64,000 nt of DNA from Acidimicrobiaceae bacterium (GCA_026713105.1 JAPOPC010000048.1:1-64000), one strand, 5' to 3'. Counted from the first letter of the stretch, positions 1-8,306 are shown. Notes: generated by a model not told the origin, from the sequence alone. Numbers and translations: made by a program.

Positions 1-490
1 CACGCTCAAAGCGCCGCTGAACTACGAGACCAGCAACCGGTCCTCCACCACCGAGCCCACCGCCTACACGCTCACCGTCGACGCCCGCGACAGCAAAGAC
101 GCCGACGGCAACACCGACACCGCCATCGACGACACCATCACCGTGACGGTCAACGTGGTCGATATCGACGAGCCCGGCACAGTCACGCTCAGCACCGCCG
201 CCCCCGCCCAAGGCGCCGAGCTGACCGCCACGGTGTTCGATCCCGACTACGGGCCGAACCAGCTCACCACGATCCACAACGTCGTCTACAAATGGGAGCG
301 CCTCGACACAGCCGCCGCCACCAGCGGAACCGTCATCGCTGGTGCCACCGGTCCCGGCTACACCCCCACCGCCGCCGACGCCGGCAAATGGCTGCGCGTC
401 ACCGTGTCCTACAACGACAAGCACAGCCCCGACCCCGACACCAAGACCAGCGCCACCGCAACCACCCCCGAAGCCGTCGCCGGCCCATAA
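1..490 (+). CDS. C-terminal end of a secreted cadherin-like repeat protein (5' end outside window)
   Basis: The reading frame is open from base 2, so only the last 162 residues are visible. The first part ends in a typical bacterial cadherin-like strand (YTLTVDARDSKDADGN, then DTITVTVNVVDIDEP). It is followed by a second beta-rich domain (about residues 60-150) with the pattern GATGPGYTPTAADAGKWLRV, an Ig-like fold common in large actinobacterial surface proteins. No LPXTG motif or membrane segment is visible at the C-terminus. The role is presumably extracellular adhesion or calcium-stabilised scaffolding; this is family inference. The stop lies inside a local duplication (442-518), so the present C-terminus may have been altered by it. 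Confidence 0.75.
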   Translation, partial: TLKAPLNYETSNRSSTTEPTAYTLTVDARDSKDADGNTDTAIDDTITVTVNVVDIDEPGTVTLSTAAPAQGAELTATVFDPDYGPNQLTTIHNVVYKWERLDTAAATSGTVIAGATGPGYTPTAADAGKWLRVTVSYNDKHSPDPDTKTSATATTPEAVAGP

Positions 491-518
491 GCAAGACCAG
501 CGCCACCGCAACCACCCC
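442..518. repeat. 50-bp-period tandem duplication across a gene end
   Basis: A 27-base stretch at 442-468 recurs unchanged at 492-518. The first copy codes for the last residues of the cadherin-like protein; the second is out of its reading frame beyond the stop and runs into the 1.35-kb repeat that begins at 521. Confidence 0.85.
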
Positions 519-712
519 GAAAGCCGTCGCGGGCCGTGTGGGTCGTTGAGTTATCGGATGTGATGGGCGGATCGTTGTGTGTCATCGGTTTGCTATGGCG
601 GGTGTGGGGATGGTTCTGCAATACTTGGGCAATATCACTGGCTCAGCATGGGCCGGCGGTCACGGCCCTGGATGTTTGACATCCGGGGCATCGCGAGCGA
701 AAACGAACGATC

Positions 713-1705
713 ATGTCGAAGAACGAACGCCGCTGGCTGGGTGTCGGCCGATTCCGAAAAGTCCCCAGGTTGGTGCTGGCGGCGATGGCCGCCGCGGTTG
801 CCGCTGCGGTTGTGGCGGTGAGTCTGCCGGGTGTGGCCGGGGCGGCGCCGGAGGCTGAGGTGCTGATGTTTGGGAACACGCCGGTCGGGTGGGAGGTGAC
901 GGTGGGCACGCCGGACTCCCGGGTCGGCAAGATCGTGGCCACCGGCGTCAAGAAGAAGCAGATCAGGTATCGGGTGAGCGGCGCGGACGGTTTCGCGATC
1001 AGCCGCAGGGGCGTGGTGTCCTATGACGGGGCTGCGCTTCCCAGCGAGGGCGTGGTGCTCGAGGTGACCGCGTTCAAGCGCAAGCATCGCAGCAGCGTGT
1101 CCGCGACGATCTCGATTGGGGTCGGCGTGCGGTTCGAGCGGGCGCCCCAGCAGCAGCAGCAGCCCGAGCCCGAGCCTGAGCCTGAGGCCCAAGAGCCCGA
1201 GGGCCAGCAGCAGCAGGGCCAGCAGCAGCAGAGCAGCGGTGTCAATGTGAGCGACACCTGGGAGGCCAACTCCGAGGCGAAGTACCGGCGTGACTCGCTG
1301 ACCGACGAGCAGAAAGAGGCCGAGGACGAGGAGTACGAGAAGTTCAACACGCCCAGCAAGTGCACGTACTACTACACCGGGAAGAACCTCAGCGATCCGA
1401 ATCGCGATCCGAACGCCATACGCGGGGGCAAGAACCCGGGTGTGTGGAGGGACGTGTACGACCATTACGGCAGGGGCATGTGGAGCCCGGTGTGCCAGCC
1501 TCCCAACCAGCGCGTGCTCAAGTACAAGGGCGACAAGAAGGACGACACTGCACCGCCGTCGGGCAACGACTGGGTGATCGTCGCAGCAGAAGGCGTCTAC
1601 GGCGTGACCAGATTCCAGTGCCTCAGAAACAGCAGCGACCACGACGGCTCCCAGCGAATTCCCCCAGGCTCCGACATCGTCTACTGCAACTCCAAGTGGC
1701 GGTAG
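713..1705 (+). CDS. Secreted protein with Gln- and Pro-Glu-rich linker (copy 1 of duplicated pair)
   Basis: 330 residues, function unknown. The N-terminus has basic residues and a long Ala/Val-rich signal peptide ending near AGAAPEAE (about residue 45). Residues 47-145 form a beta-rich, cadherin- or Ig-like domain. A low-complexity linker of Gln runs and alternating Pro-Glu follows (about 146-180). The C-terminal domain (about 185-330) contains Cys, Tyr and Trp-rich stretches such as KCTYYYTGKN and VYDHYGRGMWSPVC; its four cysteines could form disulfides outside the cell. The protein is nearly the same as the one at 11135-12115. It lies downstream of a cadherin-like gene end, as the second copy lies downstream of an FN3-like remnant, so it may belong to a surface-protein locus. 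I do not recognise the C-terminal domain. Confidence 0.8.
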   Translation: MSKNERRWLGVGRFRKVPRLVLAAMAAAVAAAVVAVSLPGVAGAAPEAEVLMFGNTPVGWEVTVGTPDSRVGKIVATGVKKKQIRYRVSGADGFAISRRGVVSYDGAALPSEGVVLEVTAFKRKHRSSVSATISIGVGVRFERAPQQQQQPEPEPEPEAQEPEGQQQQGQQQQSSGVNVSDTWEANSEAKYRRDSLTDEQKEAEDEEYEKFNTPSKCTYYYTGKNLSDPNRDPNAIRGGKNPGVWRDVYDHYGRGMWSPVCQPPNQRVLKYKGDKKDDTAPPSGNDWVIVAAEGVYGVTRFQCLRNSSDHDGSQRIPPGSDIVYCNSKWR

Positions 1706-1814
1706 TGAGCCGGTAAAGCCGGTCCGCGGCCCGCAACAACCAGCGAGCCGCACAGCCGACCTGAGCCGCTGGGCGGCATTGCTGCCCAGTCGGTAGCGGC
1801 CGACAGCGAACGAA

Positions 1815-1844
1815 GGCGCCCCGGGGCATCCGCCCCGGGGCGCC
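1815..1844 (+). terminator. Hairpin after secreted protein gene, copy 1
   Basis: A perfect 12-bp inverted repeat, GGCGCCCCGGGG, with a 6-base loop lies 110 bases past the stop. It has no U-tract, as is common for high-GC actinobacterial terminators. The same hairpin is present in the second copy. Confidence 0.65.
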
Positions 1845-1876
1845 TCGCCGCCACCCCACCGGTGGATCCGGGCGAA

Positions 1877-2298
1877 GGCTTCCCTCCGGCTGCGTTGAAT
1901 GCGGCGCCAAGTGGCGGTCCCCGTCACGGTTGTCAAGCTGCGCGGCGCCTGTTTGATGGCTTGGGCGCGGCCCCAGTCGTTCATGCCTGCCCGCGTCTGC
2001 GTCTGCTATCCGCGCTTGCAAGCGTGGACCAGCCGGGCTGAGCGCGACCGTGGCCGTCATGGCGACCACCATCGCAGTTGTCCGGAACCGACGCACAATT
2101 GGCCATCGAGACGATTGATCACACCGCCGAACAAGCGCGTTCCTGCGGCTCAGCGCGGCGAGATGGTCCTCGCCGACTGAGTCGTGGCCACCGGTTCGCT
2201 GTCCGCTTCAGTCGTGGCTGGCGCGGCCATGGACATGGGACTGTGGTGCCCACCCCAAAGCCCGCCGGAATCAGCGAGTGGGGCGCCGAGTGCCGGGG
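1877..2298. other. Gap without a convincing gene
   Basis: Between the end of the 1.35-kb repeat and the antitoxin gene I see no reading frame with plausible codon use or a recognisable product on either strand. Minus-strand frames here overlap the repeat and look like noise. Confidence 0.5.
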
Positions 2299-2547
2299 TC
2301 AGTTCTGCCGCGGCCTTCGAGAGTGGGATTCGACGAGTCGTGACGGATCAGCCAAATCGTTCTCGATCCGCGCGACCAGATCGGGGTTGCGCAAGAGAGC
2401 TTCCTCGTGCGCAGTCATCACGACTGCAGGTGTGAACAGCAAAGAGCCGTCTGGTTCTTCTTCTACGAGATATCGCGTGTGATCCGGGTTGCCGATGCGT
2501 CCGAGAGCGGCGCGTCGGCGCGAATCGAGTTCTACGAGCTCAGCCAT
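2299..2547 (-). CDS. Probable antitoxin of a divergent toxin-antitoxin pair
   Basis: 82 residues from the ATG at 2547; a GTG at 2607 would add 20 residues that do not resemble the family. The sequence has the pattern of small actinobacterial antitoxins: a strand-forming N-terminus (VELDSRRRAALG, RYLVEEEPDGSLLFTPAVV) followed by a helical tail rich in acidic and Arg residues (EEALLRNPDLVARIENDL). Such proteins bind their promoter through the N-terminal half and neutralise a RelE-like toxin through the C-terminal half. The proposed partner is read away from it at 2657, which is unusual because most pairs share one operon. The assignment rests on sequence pattern and context. Confidence 0.55.
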   Translation of the reverse strand: MAELVELDSRRRAALGRIGNPDHTRYLVEEEPDGSLLFTPAVVMTAHEEALLRNPDLVARIENDLADPSRLVESHSRRPRQN

Positions 2548-2589
2548 GTTGTGCGGTTCGACAAGGTGGTTGCCTGAGAGGTCCCTGCC

Positions 2590-2649
2590 GGTACCACAAT
2601 GTACCACCAGATGCCCATTCGGGGCATCGCCCTAAAGCCTCATTAGGCT
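2590..2649. promoter_or_regulatory. Three inverted repeats between divergent toxin and antitoxin genes
   Basis: The 109-base interval between the two starts holds three short dyads: GGTAC-N6-GTACC (2590-2605), GATGCCC-N5-GGGCATC (2610-2628) and AGCCT-N4-AGGCT (2636-2649). They are well placed to act as operators for autoregulation in both directions; that role is inferred. Confidence 0.5.
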
Positions 2650-2656
2650 CTCAGCG

Positions 2657-2923
2657 ATGTCCCTGCTCTTCTCGCCGGAGGCTGAGCGCCAGCTCGCAGC
2701 GCTGCGCACCGATCACAGTTGCGGGGTGCTGTACGAGCGGGTCAACGAAATGCTTGACCTCATCGAGAGCGACCCGACGGACCGGAGAGTGCGTCGCCGT
2801 CGGTATCGCCAGCCCCCAGTGTGGGGCGTGCCGGTGAGCGGTTCTGGGCATGACTGGCTCATCTTGTGGGGGGAAACGGCGGATGGCAACGCGGTCTTGT
2901 ACCTGGGCACGGACGTCGCTTAG
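2657..2923 (+). CDS. Probable RelE/ParE-like toxin
   Basis: 88 residues. The N-terminus SPEAERQLAAL and the helix YERVNEMLDLIESDP fit the RelE/ParE layout: two helices, then a basic strand (RRVRRRRYRQPPVWG) and a C-terminal beta hairpin (DWLILWGETADGNAVLYLGTD). RelE-like toxins cleave mRNA on the ribosome and ParE-like toxins act on gyrase; the sequence alone does not tell which. The basic strand is consistent with RNA binding. It is transcribed away from the putative antitoxin at 2299-2547 and ends 110 bases before a convergent surface-protein gene. Confidence 0.55.
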   Translation: MSLLFSPEAERQLAALRTDHSCGVLYERVNEMLDLIESDPTDRRVRRRRYRQPPVWGVPVSGSGHDWLILWGETADGNAVLYLGTDVA

Positions 2924-3033
2924 CCCGCTGTCTGGGCCCTCTGGCCCGCACATGAAGAACCTGTTGCGCGAAGTCAGATTCTGAGCTGAGCGATCGGCCG
3001 GGGAGTGTGGTCTTTTGGCTGGGGGGCGGTGTT

Positions 3034-4815
3034 TTAGAGGCCGCCGACTGGTTCGTCGTCGCTGATCGTCACGCCCGCGGGTTTGGCGGTTGGCTTTGCG
3101 GGGCCGGTGACGGTGCCCGACACAGTGACGTCGACGTCTGTCTCCCAGGTGCAGCAGTTGCTCCCGCGCCGGTCGTTGTCGACGGCCGTGATCGTCACGA
3201 CCCCGGTGCTTTTCGTCTCGCCGGCTGCGACGGTCAAGGTGCGGTTGTCGCTCAGCGTGAAGAGGCGGGGCTGGGCTTCGCCCGAGCGGATCTCGACAGC
3301 CGAGACAGTGACGGTGACCGGCTCGGAAACCGGATCCACGAGCCATGCCGTCACCGTGCTCACACCGCCGTTCTCGGAAATGAAGAGGGGGTCGGGCCGC
3401 AGCCTCACCCGCTGCTTGTTCGCGGCCGGTTCCTCTGTGGGTTCCGGAGCCGTCGTGGTCGTTGGCGTCGCGGCGGGCGCTTGCCTGCGGACCGCCGGCG
3501 GGGATGTCGCCACTGTGAAGATCGGCGACATCGCGTAGAGGTGGTGCTGGTCGGTCTTGGTGCGGGTGAAGCCGCTGTTTATCTCCTTGGACGCGCCGCC
3601 GTCGGCTCCCGCCGGCTTGCCCGCCATGGGATGCTCCGAAGAAAGGTACTTGTAGGCCGTTTTGGTGCCGTCGCAGTTCGAGCCTGTCCACACCCAGCGG
3701 TCCTCGAGGCGATTGACCACTCTTCCTTGTTCGTTGCGGGCCGCCTGGGAGTCCCAGCCGCCGCCGCAATAGAAGTCGGCGTAGTCGTCGGCCACCTTCT
3801 GGCCTCCCAGCCAGTAGATGGGCACGCCGGGCCCGTGCCGGGCGGTGTTGGTGCGGGTGAGGTCGCGCGCGTCGTGATACTGAGTGGAGACCAAGGCGCT
3901 GAAATCGTTCCGGTAGGGCGCCAAAGCAGAGTTCTCCGCCGCCCTGTCCTTGACGTGGTTGATGTAGGTGACCTGGTTGGGACCCCCCGCCCCGATCGTC
4001 TCGGAGGTCATGAATATCAGCCGGAACTTGTCACCCACGCCAGCGCCTTCGGGGACGTATTCCCAGTCGCCCGCCACGGGGATGGTGTCCTCGATGGTTA
4101 TGACCGGCGAGAGCGCGTAGAAGTGGTTGGGATGCTGGAGCTGGCGGTAGTAGCTGCCGCTGGCGAAAACGTTGCCGGCGCTCAACTTCCCGACCGTGAC
4201 GGGGAGCACTCCCAAGGCGGGGACGTAGGTTTTCCCGCCTTCGACGACACTCGATGTGCGGCCATCGTTCGCCGTGCCTGTGTAGACGACGTCTACTGCA
4301 CTGGTCGGTCTTCCCAGTTCGTCCTTCGAGGTGTAGGAGTCCCACGTCCCATCGTAGAAGTCGCCGTAGTCGTCGGCGACCTTGTCGCCGTTCACCCAAT
4401 AGATGGGCACGCCCTCGCCTGTGGTGTAGCTGCTCCCGGCGGGCGCGGTGCCGGTGTTGTCCCGGGCGCTGACGGCGACGGTGGAACCCAGGACGCGGAA
4501 CCGGGACGCGAAGGGCTTGAAGTTGTCGTTGGCATTCGCCGCCGCCTGGACATTGCGGTTGTAGTGGCCGATGTCCGTCGAACGCGCCTCTCTTTCCGTC
4601 GAGTCGATGAACAGCAGGCGGAAGCTGTCGCCGCCTTGGAGCCCTGGGGGCGTGTGGGCCCAGTCGCGGGGGACCGTGGCGGCCGCTTCCGCGCTATCAC
4701 TCTGGGCCCCCGCGGAGGAAACGTGCAGGAGGCTCAGGATCACGAGCGCCGCCACGGCAGGGGCGCCGACCCGCATCAATTTCGCCTTGGCCCTCGTCTT
4801 CATGACTGCTCGCAT
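3034..4815 (-). CDS. Secreted two-repeat surface protein with C-terminal Calx-beta-like domain
   Basis: 593 residues from the ATG at 4815, chosen because GAGGAGGT lies just upstream. A basic N-terminus and hydrophobic stretch (VAALVILSLLHVSSAGAQ) form a signal peptide. Two repeats of about 200 residues follow, each opening with a GDxFRLLF-type strand and containing IYWVNGDKVADDYGDFYD or IYWLGGQKVADDYADFY, and each ending with an FYALSP or LYAMSP motif. After a Thr/Pro/Glu-rich linker the last 110 residues resemble a Calx-beta domain (ISENGGVSTVTAWL, TITAVDND). The function is presumably adhesion or matrix at the cell surface; the repeat domain has no known activity that I can name. It is a tandem paralogue of 4952-6646 and shares its leader. 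Confidence 0.75.
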   Translation of the reverse strand: MRAVMKTRAKAKLMRVGAPAVAALVILSLLHVSSAGAQSDSAEAAATVPRDWAHTPPGLQGGDSFRLLFIDSTEREARSTDIGHYNRNVQAAANANDNFKPFASRFRVLGSTVAVSARDNTGTAPAGSSYTTGEGVPIYWVNGDKVADDYGDFYDGTWDSYTSKDELGRPTSAVDVVYTGTANDGRTSSVVEGGKTYVPALGVLPVTVGKLSAGNVFASGSYYRQLQHPNHFYALSPVITIEDTIPVAGDWEYVPEGAGVGDKFRLIFMTSETIGAGGPNQVTYINHVKDRAAENSALAPYRNDFSALVSTQYHDARDLTRTNTARHGPGVPIYWLGGQKVADDYADFYCGGGWDSQAARNEQGRVVNRLEDRWVWTGSNCDGTKTAYKYLSSEHPMAGKPAGADGGASKEINSGFTRTKTDQHHLYAMSPIFTVATSPPAVRRQAPAATPTTTTAPEPTEEPAANKQRVRLRPDPLFISENGGVSTVTAWLVDPVSEPVTVTVSAVEIRSGEAQPRLFTLSDNRTLTVAAGETKSTGVVTITAVDNDRRGSNCCTWETDVDVTVSGTVTGPAKPTAKPAGVTISDDEPVGGL

Positions 4816-4951
4816 CGGAACCTCCTCGTGCGCACCGCACAGGCCTGTGCTCGAGCGGCCCGCAGTTCTGCCACGAGCAGCCCTGCCGGGCGCCTCCCGA
4901 TATGCCACCGCTTGTTATTGGCTATCTGCCCTGTGCAATCCATCTGTTGTC
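4816..4951 (-). promoter_or_regulatory. Conserved 5' leader of surface protein gene, copy 1
   Basis: The 130 bases in front of this gene are nearly the same as those before its paralogue (6647-6786), while the start of the upstream gene is unrelated. The leader contains a 14-bp palindrome GCACAGGCCTGTGC (4837-4850), further GC-rich complementary stretches and a strong ribosome binding site. It may be a structured untranslated region; no known riboswitch consensus was recognised. Confidence 0.5.
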
Positions 4952-6646
4952 CTATAGTCCGCCGATCTGGTCGTCGTCTTTGATAGTCACCCACGCATCG
5001 GTCACGGGCCGTGCCGTGCCGGTGACGGTCCCGGACACAATCACGACGACATCATCCTCCCACCAGCAGCAGAGCCTCCCCTTCCGCGTGTTGTCGACGG
5101 CCGAGACGGTCACCGTTCCGGTGCTGTGCGTGGCGCCAGCGGCGATGGACAGGGTGCGGTTGGCGCTCAGCGTGTAGAGGTCCGCCTTGACCTCGCCCGA
5201 GACGCTCTCGACGGCCGAGATGGTGATGGTGATCGCTTCGGAAGCCGGCTGGTCGAGGGACGCCCGTATCGTGCTCACGCCGCCGTCCTCGGAAATGCTG
5301 TAGGGCCTCGCCCGCAACGTCACCGCCGGCAGCGGACCCGAAGGCGTCGTCGTCGTGGGCACCGCGGTCGTCGTCGGAGTCGGAGCCGCGGTCGTGGCCG
5401 TCGGCGCCGAGACCGTGAACAGGGGAGAGAGCCCGTAGTAATGCACCGGCGAATGCCACGCGACAATGTTGTTGGTCGACCGCAAGACATTGCCTTCGGA
5501 CAGATTCCCGTAAGTGGTCCACTCGCCTTGTCCCAAGAACCGGTGCGTCCTCGTACCGTTGTTGTTCGACCCCGTGGCGATCACGCCGGGAGTGTTGTCC
5601 TCCCCCTGCTGGTTCTTCGCGGCAAGGGAGTCCCAGGTCCCGTCATAGAAGTCGCCGTAGTCGTCGGCCACCTTCTCGCCGCCGACCCAGTAGATCGGCA
5701 CGCCGCCGTCGCCGGTGGTGCCGGTGTTGACCCGCGCGCCCACATCCTCGGTCGACCCCACGACGCGGAATTCATACGGCGCCAGGGCCGGGTTCTGGTT
5801 CGCAGCCCCCTCGACGAACTGGTTGTATTCGTCAATGTCTGTGGGCTCGGAGTTCCTGGTCGAGGACGTCACGAACAACAGGCGGAAGCCGTCCCCGGCT
5901 CGGAGACCTTCGGGTACGAGGGGCGAGTTGGCAGCGACCTGGTGGCCGGCGACCGTGAACACAGGCGACATCCCGTAGAGATGCTGCATTGAGCTGGTGG
6001 CGCTGTTGCTCCTGTCTATTTCCTTGCCCGTGCCGCCGTTCTCCCCCGCCAGTTTGCCGATCGCGGCGTGTCCCGCGCCCAGGAAGTGGTTGGCCTTCTT
6101 TGTCCCGTTGCTGGCGGAGCCAGTCCAGATATGCCTGGTTCCGAGGCTGGTCATCAGCGCCCCTGATTCGTCCCGCGCCGCGTGGGAGTCCCAGCTTGCG
6201 TCGTAGAAGTCGCCGTAGTCGTCGGCCACTTTCTCGCCGCCGACCCAGTAGATCGGGACGCCGGCGCCAGTGGTGCCGGTGAGGTCGCGCGCGTCGTGAT
6301 ACTGCGTGGAAACCAGGGCGCTGAAATCGTCCTTGTAGGGCTTCAGGACGGCGTTGGCGTCCGCCCGGCCCTTGATGACGCCGATGTAGTCCTGTTCGCT
6401 CACCGACATCGCCGAGTGCGTCGTGGACGACACGAACAGCAGGCGGAAGCTGTCCCCGGCCCGGAGCCCCGCGGGTGTGAGGGGCCAGTCGGCGGAGACC
6501 AGTCTGGATGACTGCCCCACGTTCGAAGCTGCCCCGGTCCCGGTGGGCGAAAGGGTCAGGAGACTCAGGAGTACGAGCGCCGCCACGGCAGGGGCGCCGA
6601 CCCGCATCAATTTTCGTCTTGGCCTTGTCTTCATGATTACTCGCAT
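4952..6646 (-). CDS. Secreted two-repeat surface protein, paralogue of the downstream gene
   Basis: 564 residues from the ATG at 6646, preceded by AAGGAGG. The architecture matches its neighbour at 3034-4815: signal peptide (ALVLLSLLTLSPTGTGAAS), two about 200-residue repeats opening with GDSFRLLFVSST and GDGFRLLFVTSS and carrying IYWVGGEKVADDYGDFYD, a Thr/Pro linker, and a C-terminal Calx-beta-like domain (ISEDGGVSTIRASL). The aspartates of the DDYGDFYD motif could bind metal, but this is a guess. The gene order and shared leader show a tandem duplication. The two genes may be read separately, each from its own leader. Confidence 0.75.
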   Translation of the reverse strand: MRVIMKTRPRRKLMRVGAPAVAALVLLSLLTLSPTGTGAASNVGQSSRLVSADWPLTPAGLRAGDSFRLLFVSSTTHSAMSVSEQDYIGVIKGRADANAVLKPYKDDFSALVSTQYHDARDLTGTTGAGVPIYWVGGEKVADDYGDFYDASWDSHAARDESGALMTSLGTRHIWTGSASNGTKKANHFLGAGHAAIGKLAGENGGTGKEIDRSNSATSSMQHLYGMSPVFTVAGHQVAANSPLVPEGLRAGDGFRLLFVTSSTRNSEPTDIDEYNQFVEGAANQNPALAPYEFRVVGSTEDVGARVNTGTTGDGGVPIYWVGGEKVADDYGDFYDGTWDSLAAKNQQGEDNTPGVIATGSNNNGTRTHRFLGQGEWTTYGNLSEGNVLRSTNNIVAWHSPVHYYGLSPLFTVSAPTATTAAPTPTTTAVPTTTTPSGPLPAVTLRARPYSISEDGGVSTIRASLDQPASEAITITISAVESVSGEVKADLYTLSANRTLSIAAGATHSTGTVTVSAVDNTRKGRLCCWWEDDVVVIVSGTVTGTARPVTDAWVTIKDDDQIGGL

Positions 6647-6786
6647 CAGAACCTCCTTGCGCGCACCGCACAGGCCTGCGTTCGGACGGCCCGCAGTTCT
6701 GCCACGAGCAGCCCTGCCGGGCACCTCCCGATATGGCACTGTATGTTATTGGCAACGTACCCTGTGTAATCCGGTCGCTATAGCAT
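6647..6786 (-). promoter_or_regulatory. Conserved 5' leader of surface protein gene, copy 2
   Basis: This is the second copy of the leader described at 4816-4951. Differences between the copies fall mainly at the distal end and in the arm of the palindrome, which here is imperfect. A TATAGC-like element and an AT-rich stretch near 6745-6785 may mark the promoter. Confidence 0.45.
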
Positions 6787-6843
6787 TACAAGAGAAAATG
6801 TCCATATAGTGACGGAATGTCATGAGGGGGAAGCGGGGCGAGC

Positions 6844-7923
6844 ATGACTGACAGGGCCTGCCCCACGCGGGGCAGCGGTGCCTTGCACTGGCAGTGGGTG
6901 GGGCTATTGCTCATACTCTCAGCGCTGCTTGCCGCCTGCGCAGACAGCGAAGCGGGGCTCACCAGCGCCGAGGTCGAGGAGATGGTCGCGGCGCAGACGG
7001 CCGACGCGCTGACCGAGGCCGACGTGGAGGATGTCGTTCGCAGGGCGTTGGCGGAGATGGCCCAGCCGGCGCCGGGCCTGACCCGCAGCGAGGTGGAGGA
7101 GATAGTGGAGGCGGCCGTCGCCGGCGTGCCTTCTGAGTCGGCGCCCGCCGAGTACACCCAGCACCTCGTCGCAGAGGCCATCAGCCGCTATGAGGCCGAG
7201 GGCCTCGACGCCACCCTGGCCCATTACAACCGGGCCGAGAGCGTCGACGGCCAGTGGTACGTCTTCATCATCGACGAGGACGACATGGTGATAGGACACC
7301 CCGACCCCGAGCGCCGGGGCCTCGACCTGAAGGGCTGGGTGGGCACCGATGTCAACGGCTACGTGTTCGGCTCTGAGATGCTCGCCGCCGACGAAGAGGG
7401 CCGCTGGGTGCCCTATGTGTATCTGAACCCCGCTTCGGGCAGCCTGGGCGACAGGGACGCGTTGGAGCTGAAGAACGCGTGGGTGATCCGCCATGACGGG
7501 CTGCTGTTCGGGTCGGGCTGGTACGTGAACTCCGAGGAGCTCCTGCCCGAGCTGATGCTCGAGGCGGCTGGGCACTTCCGCGAAGGCGGCCTGGAAGCGA
7601 TACTGGAGTTCTACACCGACCCGCAGGGATTGTCGGCGGGGCTGATCCCGACTGTGGAGTACTACAACAGCACTGACACGCTCAAGGGCTACTTCTCGGG
7701 GTTCATCGTCTCTGGCGACGGCAAGATCCTTGCCCATTTCGACCCCGCGCTCATCGGTTCTGACATCGAGGATCTGCTGGGGCCCGCAGTGTGGGCCGCG
7801 ACCGCTGAGGGGGCGTGGATCACCGCTGCGGACAGCCCCGACGGACAAGGTCCCGAGACAATGCGTGTTTTCGTGATCAACGCCGACGGCACCCTCATCG
7901 GCGGAGGCTGGTACCGCAATTAG
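6844..7923 (+). CDS. Lipoprotein with two Cache-like sensor domains
   Basis: 359 residues. A signal peptide ends in the lipobox LLAAC, so the protein is probably lipid-anchored outside the membrane. Residues 35-95 contain two helical segments with a repeated LTxxEVEE pattern, likely a coiled coil. Two Cache-type domains follow: residues about 105-220 with YVFIIDEDDMVIGHPDPERRG, and about 230-359 with FIVSGDGKILAHFDPALIG. Such domains normally bind small ligands as the outer part of chemoreceptors or histidine kinases. Here no membrane helix, kinase or signalling domain follows, so the protein could be a ligand-binding partner for another receptor. No such receptor gene is adjacent. It is transcribed away from the surface-protein pair. 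Confidence 0.7.
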   Translation: MTDRACPTRGSGALHWQWVGLLLILSALLAACADSEAGLTSAEVEEMVAAQTADALTEADVEDVVRRALAEMAQPAPGLTRSEVEEIVEAAVAGVPSESAPAEYTQHLVAEAISRYEAEGLDATLAHYNRAESVDGQWYVFIIDEDDMVIGHPDPERRGLDLKGWVGTDVNGYVFGSEMLAADEEGRWVPYVYLNPASGSLGDRDALELKNAWVIRHDGLLFGSGWYVNSEELLPELMLEAAGHFREGGLEAILEFYTDPQGLSAGLIPTVEYYNSTDTLKGYFSGFIVSGDGKILAHFDPALIGSDIEDLLGPAVWAATAEGAWITAADSPDGQGPETMRVFVINADGTLIGGGWYRN

Positions 7924-7931
7924 TGCCGTGT

Positions 7932-7953
7932 CAGGCAACCTTCGAGGTGCCTG
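7932..7953 (+). terminator. Hairpin after Cache lipoprotein gene
   Basis: CAGGCA and TGCCTG form a stem, extended by CCT/AGG around a TCG loop with one bulged base, directly after the stop. A short A-rich stretch follows. Confidence 0.45.
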
Positions 7954-8306
7954 GAAAAGCGGATGCCCAAACACCACGCGGTGCAGCGGCACCTCCGACC
8001 ACGCACGCGTTTGCTGACGCGGCACGAGCTGGTTGGTTCCAAGGGTTGGGGCCCACCGCTGGTGGGGTGAGGGTGTCCAAGCTCCGGGGTGTTTGGAACT
8101 AACCATGCGTGGCATGTTCTGGGGGTGGCAGCGCCGGCGGGGATGGCTCCAACTGACGTGCCCCGCTGCGGTTGTGAGCGGTCGTCGGTCCGAGCGAGCA
8201 GCCCTTGGCTGCGATTGCCGGCGTGTCATCGAATGTGATCGACTATTTGTCCTGTGTGATCAATAATCTATGGAAATCCGCGGTGAAATGCTGCTAAACC
8301 AACGAC
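7954..8306. other. Gap without a convincing gene
   Basis: About 350 bases between the hairpin and the leucine-rich-repeat gene. I see no coding frame with a believable product. The last 80 bases are AT-richer (TCAATAATCTATGG) and probably hold the promoter of the next gene. Confidence 0.4.

Larger units (their letters stand above)
521..1876. repeat. 1.35-kb direct repeat, copy 1
   Basis: This segment matches 10942-12286 over its whole length: about 190 bases of leader, a complete gene for a secreted Gln/Pro-rich protein, and a downstream tail with a strong hairpin. The junctions are sharp. Identity begins at AAGCCGTCGCGGGCC on the left and ends at GGTGGATCCGGGCGAA on the right. The leader has diverged more than the coding part, which suggests the duplication is not recent or that the protein is under selection. 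Confidence 0.9.

Noticed and set aside
1623-2096. 157-codon minus-strand frame with a hydrophobic start
   Set aside because: Its second half overlaps the duplicated tail and the secreted protein gene end, and the same stretch in repeat copy 2 does not keep the N-terminal part.
4816-4951. Known riboswitch in the surface-protein leader
   Set aside because: No consensus of a riboswitch known to me could be matched by eye; only conservation between two copies supports a function.
3007-4983. Long open frame on the plus strand (658 codons)
   Set aside because: It is antisense to the surface protein at 3034-4815. Its translation is rich in Arg/Val/Gly with no domain, while the minus-strand product has a signal peptide and repeated motifs.
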